From: Cladopsammia gracilis
Taxonomy: Eukaryota; Cnidaria; Anthozoa; Scleractinia; Dendrophylliidae
DNA: 64,000 nt
NCBI GenBank assembly: GCA_022457155.1
Contig: JAJGOT010000003.1
Span: 922,501-986,500 of the forward strand
Direction: 5' to 3'
The position numbers were made by a program, and so were the translations under genes. Shown here piece by piece: positions 62,601-64,000 of this stretch. The notes under the pieces were generated by a model. That model searched no databases. It saw only the letters and a program-made list of their open reading frames with translations, and had not been told where the DNA came from. The first letter of the stretch is position 1, and each line of letters begins with the position of its first letter.

Positions 62601-64000
62601 TGCCGTTTGTTAAGCTGTCTAAGGTGGTTCTAACTTTCGAATCTGTTGATGAAATCGTGAAGTCTGACCATTCAAGTGAAAGCTACCTAGCAGTACTTTC
62701 GTGTAGTACTGTTTATTATGTTGTACAAGGTGATTCTAACTTTTGAGTCTGTGAATGCAATCTTTAATTGTCACCAATCAAATGAAAGCTACTGAGAAGT
62801 ACTTTCCTGTGGTACTGTTTATTATGCTGTACAAGTCGGGTATAACTTTTGAGTCTGTGGATGAAATCCTCAAGTGTGAACTTTCATACGCAAACTAATG
62901 AGCAGTATTCTCCTGTGGTACTGTTTATTACGCTGTACAAGGTGCGGTTCTAACTTTTGAGCGTGTGGATGAAATCCAAAAGTGTGACCATTCAAATAAA
63001 GGCTACTGAGCAACACTTTCCTGTTGTATTGTTGATTGTGCTGTACCGGGTGGTTCTAACTTCTGAGTCTGTGGATGAAATCCTCAAGTGTGGTCATTCA
63101 TATGCGTGCTACTGAGCAGTGCTTTCCTGTAGTATTGTTTATTGTGCTGTACCGGGTGGTTCTAACTTCTGAGTCTGCGGATGAAATCCTCAAGTGTGGT
63201 CATTCATATGCGTGCCACTGAGCAGTGCTTTCCTATGGTCTTACTCGTACCTTCTCTCCACTAAGCGACACCATATCAAGAGGACCATACATGAACCTGG
63301 CCGAAAGGGTTTGGTCATGACCTTCTAGAGCCACGCGATCGTTGGCTCGATGATTGGCGTTTAGGTTCTGTCGGGTAAATGAAAATCAAAATAAAGTTAA
63401 AAATTCCGGCAAAGTTTAGAGCCAGATACTAAATAGATATTTACCCTATCCTTCCAAGCATCTACCAGCAAGTCATGCAACGCGATTGTAATGCTTGGGT
63501 TTGCTTGGCTGTTTTCAGAATTAACGCAAGACGGTATACAACAGGGTGACCTTGCGATGGTAGGAGATTAACTCTCCTAGTCACTTCCCCCCGCGGAAAC
63601 CAAAAATATGAGGCACCTGCCTAATGAGCACTCTGGCTCATTCATTGGATTGAACACAAACACAGCTTCCAAAATATAGTGAAAACACAGCAGGGGAAGA
63701 TTGAAAGCTACCTTAATTTTTATAGCAGTTCTTCGTTTCAGCCACTTCTCTCTGGGTTCAGTTGGACAAAACGTCTGACATCTTTTGCTAGGAGACGACA
63801 CACTTGCAATGTCCCATTCACCATGAAGAATCTGCGCGATAAAACATGCCCAGCATCAGCAAACAGTTATTAACGAAAACAAAGAGCCAATCAGAACTCG
63901 AGCACAAGAGCCAAAACCAGTTTAATACCTGTCTGACGACAAACGCTGCTACGTCACTTGACTCCCAGTAGCTGACATGGAAGAGAGGAGAAAGGACAGC
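47422..64000 (-). CDS. PITPNM: PITPNM/Nir/RdgB-type phosphatidylinositol transfer protein, 3' eight exons (5' end outside window)
   Basis: Membrane-associated phosphatidylinositol transfer protein. The family exchanges phosphatidylinositol and phosphatidic acid at ER-plasma membrane contacts. Exons 64000+-63929, 63831-63712, 63367-63251, 62438-62290, 61385-61236, 51646-51463, 50957-50826 and 47697-47422 join in frame to 400 codons including stop. In order they give the end of the DDHD domain (FHVSYWESSDVAAFVVRQ), a linker with PREKWLKRRT, the LNS2 domain from ARFMYGPLDMVSL through VVFSIDGSFTASVSIRG and DPKVRAGAVDVVRHW to LAEHNFPYGLVSFGNG, then HAAYGSVKDISVYTSIG and a basic Ser-rich tail. The motif SIDGSF is the usual inactive HAD-like form in this family, which fits lipid binding rather than catalysis. 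The N-terminal PITP and most of DDHD should lie beyond 64000. Introns hold many mobile elements, and the 3' flank is filled by two inverted-repeat elements. Which vertebrate paralogue (PITPNM1-3) is nearest cannot be said. Confidence 0.93.
47816..47941. mobile_element. Hairpin element with about 55-bp arms
   Basis: Left arm 47816-47870 (includes CGTGATATCGCCTAATTTTA) and right arm 47886-47941 (TAGGCGATATCACG...GTTTTATAA) are inverted repeats with a 15-bp loop; few mismatches. Confidence 0.75.
48192..48292 (-). mobile_element. tRNA-like sequence, probably a SINE head
   Basis: On the minus strand it reads AGCTAGGTGGTACAGTGGTA, an anticodon-arm-like stretch and GGTTTAATCC (B-box-like). It does not fold into a tRNA I can defend, so it is called a SINE remnant. 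Confidence 0.4.
50826..50957 (-). CDS. PITPNM: PITPNM exon, post-LNS2 segment
   Basis: Acceptor TGTTTAG|TGCCAA at 50957 and donor CAG|GTCAGC after 50826. 132 nt, 44 codons, phase 0. It encodes VLIHAAYGSVKDISVYTSIG and IYTVGR, matching the family segment HAAYGS-KD--VY plus IYIVGR-like sequence. Confidence 0.9.
50958..51462. other. PITPNM intron
   Basis: 505 bp, no repeat or coding sequence recognised. Confidence 0.6.
51463..51646 (-). CDS. PITPNM: PITPNM exon, LNS2 C-terminal half
   Basis: Acceptor TTTTCAG|ACACTG at 51646 and donor GAT|GTAAGT after 51463. 184 nt, 1 base plus 61 codons. It encodes HWQELGFLIVYVTSRPD, LAEHNFPYGLVSFGNG and RHKTEFLRYLIND. It is 9.6 kb from the preceding exon. Confidence 0.95.
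51706..51962. mobile_element. Short pogo-like inverted-repeat element (CTCTACAACGGCC family)
   Basis: Left AGTCGAACCTCTAATAACGG and, inverted, right AGTCGAACGTATCTACAACG. Three internal CTCTACAACGGCC copies, two within a near-duplicate of about 95 bp. Confidence 0.7.
52001..52173. mobile_element. Short inverted-repeat element, same family as 42663-42824 (copy 2)
   Basis: GGCGTTTGCACGTGACGTTA on the left; inverted right end CGTTTATTCACTCACGTGAC. The body has GGCGGCCATATTGGTGTCCC. Confidence 0.7.
52709..52945 (+). mobile_element. tRNA-derived SINE (coral type), tail next to LINE insertion
   Basis: AGTTGGCTTGAGAGCTAAG and GTGGATAAAGC resemble an A box; GGATTCGAATCC is a B box. The downstream body has TTTGCAACTGCGAGGATCAC and an AT-rich tail. 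A tail-like CATCATCGGGTA motif precedes it at about 52670 and recurs near 52880, so two SINE units may be in tandem. Confidence 0.65.
52962..53702 (-). mobile_element. 5'-truncated LINE with 13-bp target duplication
   Basis: AAACCCTATTTTC flanks the insert (52949-52961 and 53703-53715). On the minus strand it holds the end of an ORF2-like frame, a short 3' UTR and an A-rich tail at about 52970-53005. The 5' end is cut off, the common result of target-primed reverse transcription. Confidence 0.9.
53064..53717 (-). pseudogene. LINE ORF2 C-terminal fragment with zf-RVT zinc knuckle
   Basis: Only the C-terminal roughly 213 codons of a non-LTR retrotransposon polyprotein remain; the endonuclease and reverse transcriptase are missing. 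It carries FQYKLIHNILPTNSLIYKM and a CX2CX8HX4C zinc knuckle (CPFC...HLFVDC) like the zf-RVT domain that follows many reverse transcriptases. The apparent ATG at 53717 belongs to the target duplication, so it is a chance start. The frame is intact to its stop, which fits a fairly young insertion. It lies in the large PITPNM intron on the same strand as the host gene. Confidence 0.85.
53823..53975 (+). mobile_element. SINE fragment related to 52709-52945
   Basis: GGTCATGGGTTCGAATCTCG (B box) then TTTTGCAACTGCAGTT and GCATCACAACGAAG, the same order as the first SINE. The A-box region is mostly deleted. Confidence 0.6.
53976..55230. other. PITPNM intron sequence
   Basis: Opens with a perfect hairpin at 53998-54030. 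The rest contains phrases that recur elsewhere in this intron (ATTATGCAA-AGTA), suggesting an old undefined element. Confidence 0.4.
55237..56265. repeat. Inverted repeat with arms about 80 bp
   Basis: Arm 55237-55312 (TTTTGCGTACTGTTACATAA, GTTTTAAAATAGCACAAAA) matches the reverse complement of 56180-56265 with a few changes. They enclose the element 55628-55846. Confidence 0.7.
55628..55846. mobile_element. Short inverted-repeat element with GACGAGCACC ends
   Basis: G-rich left end leading to AGGTGCTCGTC; right end GACGAGCACCCCCACCC then GAGTCCTCCTCCGGGG. CTAAAAGATAC occurs three times inside. Same family as the solo end at 20931. Confidence 0.7.
56481..56592. repeat. Two-copy direct repeat before the OTU remnant
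   Basis: CATTGAAATCCT...ACAAGAGAGTT-CCTT-GAG-GCTCAACGTAGCT occurs at about 56481-56535 and 56540-56590. Confidence 0.75.
56564..57040 (+). pseudogene. OTU-type cysteine protease fragment
   Basis: An open frame with no good ATG at its beginning encodes an OTU-like N-terminal half. GGGGDCFFRAVSHQLYG-like sequence gives the Asp-Gly-x-Cys nucleophile motif (Cys near residue 68), and GTWADAIIIQAVANCLNLSI fits the next conserved helix and strand. The catalytic His block expected 25-30 residues later is absent: the frame stops after TFAPVTLV, and the in-frame sequence beyond the stop (YKLSYRLFRRKIRKHWEHQ) is unrelated to OTU. It is therefore probably inactive. OTU frames of this type occur in mobile elements as well as host genes; here it sits alone in a PITPNM intron on the opposite strand, between repeats, which favours a mobile-element or retrocopy origin. 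Confidence 0.7.
57966..58980. repeat. Palindromic cluster of about 200-bp TGCCGG units (three forward, two inverted)
   Basis: Forward units carry CCGGTCAAGGTTTTCAAAAC near 57974, 58197 and 58386. The inverted series runs 58560-58980. Within each unit CTGCCGG and CCGGCAG close a 39-bp stretch. Other shared blocks are AACCATGTTTTGTGACACTT and CTATCATATGTCG. Confidence 0.85.
59497..59762. mobile_element. Short inverted-repeat element with CCGTATTTTCTC ends
   Basis: Left GTTACCGTATTTTCTCGATT and inverted right GTTACCGTATTTTCTCTATT. Five or so AAACGCCGGG repeats lie within. Confidence 0.85.
59849..61235. other. PITPNM intron sequence up to LNS2 exon
   Basis: AT-rich, no gene or clear repeat. ATTATGCAAGAGTAGG near 60376 echoes similar phrases at about 56100-56230. 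Confidence 0.45.
61236..61385 (-). CDS. PITPNM: PITPNM exon, LNS2 HAD-like motif
   Basis: Acceptor TTTTTAG|AGGTGA at 61385 and donor AG|GTAAGT after 61236. 150 nt. It encodes RGDHTWVDSNLAVLPP, VVFSIDGSF and DPKVRAGAVDVVR. SIDGSF sits where active HAD enzymes have DxDGT. Confidence 0.95.
61545..61926. repeat. Minisatellite of 15-bp and 11-bp units
   Basis: Units TCTATGGTATTACAG and TCGTATTACAG alternate in a patterned way: about eight long units, then mixed long and short. The short unit is the long one minus 4 bp. In the PITPNM intron between two LNS2 exons. Confidence 0.97.
61927..62289. other. PITPNM intron sequence after the minisatellite
   Basis: No repeat or motif recognised. Confidence 0.5.
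62290..62438 (-). CDS. PITPNM: PITPNM exon, LNS2 beta-rich part
   Basis: Acceptor TTTTCAG|GTGGAT at 62438 and donor AG|GTGTGT after 62290. 149 nt, 49 codons plus 2 bases. It encodes VDIYVMTQPPSGEYVLFDTV and PVGIYPLKLVVR. Confidence 0.93.
62516..63240. repeat. 106-bp repeat array, seven units, reverse orientation
   Basis: TAACTTTTGAGTCTG or variants recur near 62527, 62629, 62734, 62841, 62951, 63057 and 63163. It fills most of the intron and reaches within about 10 bp of the donor of exon 63251-63367. Confidence 0.9.
63251..63367 (-). CDS. PITPNM: PITPNM exon, start of LNS2 region
   Basis: Acceptor CCGACAG|AACCTA at 63367 and donor AAG|GTACGA after 63251. 117 nt, 39 codons, phase 0. It encodes NLNANHRANDRVALEG and ARFMYGPLDMVSLSGEK. 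The 106-bp repeat array starts about 10 bp into the following intron. Confidence 0.92.
63368..63711. other. PITPNM intron
   Basis: 344 bp without recognised features. Confidence 0.55.
63712..63831 (-). CDS. PITPNM: PITPNM exon, DDHD-LNS2 linker
   Basis: Acceptor CGCGCAG|ATTCTT at 63831 and donor AAG|GTAGCT after 63712. 120 nt, 40 codons, phase 0. It encodes ILHGEWDIAS and the family motif EPREKWLKRRTAIKIK. Confidence 0.9.
63929..64000 (-). CDS. PITPNM: PITPNM exon, end of DDHD domain (cut by window edge)
   Basis: Open from the window edge to donor CAG|GTATTA after 63929; 24 codons visible including FHVSYWESSDVAAFVVRQ, the last strand/helix segment of DDHD in this family. The acceptor is not in the window. 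Confidence 0.88.

Overview
The window looks like nuclear DNA of an anthozoan cnidarian, most likely a stony coral or close hexacoral. It is AT-rich, with short coding exons separated by long introns that use normal GT-AG junctions. Two T-box genes have animal-type subfamily signatures. The non-coding DNA is packed with short inverted-repeat elements of kinds I associate with coral genomes, such as TTAA-flanked elements starting CCCTT, tRNA-derived SINEs and a 106-bp tandem repeat. Genus cannot be decided from the sequence alone.

Three protein genes were found, all on the minus strand, so transcription runs from high to low coordinates. (1) About 64.0 to 47.4 kb: the 3' part of a PITPNM/Nir/RdgB-type membrane-associated phosphatidylinositol transfer protein. 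Eight exons (400 codons including stop) cover the end of the DDHD domain, the LNS2 domain and the C-terminus; the 5' part lies beyond position 64000. (2) 33.8 to 25.1 kb: a complete Tbx2/3 gene with six coding exons and 528 codons plus stop, all joined in compatible phase. (3) 10.4 to 1.6 kb and beyond the left edge: the first four coding exons (260 codons) of a Tbx4/5-type gene.

Tbx2/3 lies upstream of Tbx4/5 in the same orientation, about 15 kb apart. Vertebrates show the same order and orientation in TBX2-TBX4 and TBX3-TBX5. This suggests that the pair predates the cnidarian-bilaterian split. The two cnidarian genes also share intron positions and a T-box exon of exactly 268 nt. PITPNM next door is notable because human PITPNM2 and TBX3/TBX5 are both on 12q24.

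The rest is intronic and intergenic DNA with many mobile-element remains. They include a 106-bp/88-bp tandem-repeat family at about fifteen loci in both orientations. Two TTAA-flanked inverted-repeat elements carry the 88-bp form with six and four units. Two TA-flanked elements abut each other and fill the PITPNM 3' flank from 20 bp after the stop codon. A 5'-truncated LINE has a 13-bp target duplication and a tRNA-derived SINE has a 17-bp one. A roughly 1-kb palindromic repeat cluster and a broken OTU-protease ORF lie in the largest PITPNM intron. No rRNA, CRISPR or convincing functional tRNA gene was seen. Exon coordinates were worked out by hand from splice junctions, reading frame and family resemblance; no search or alignment was run.
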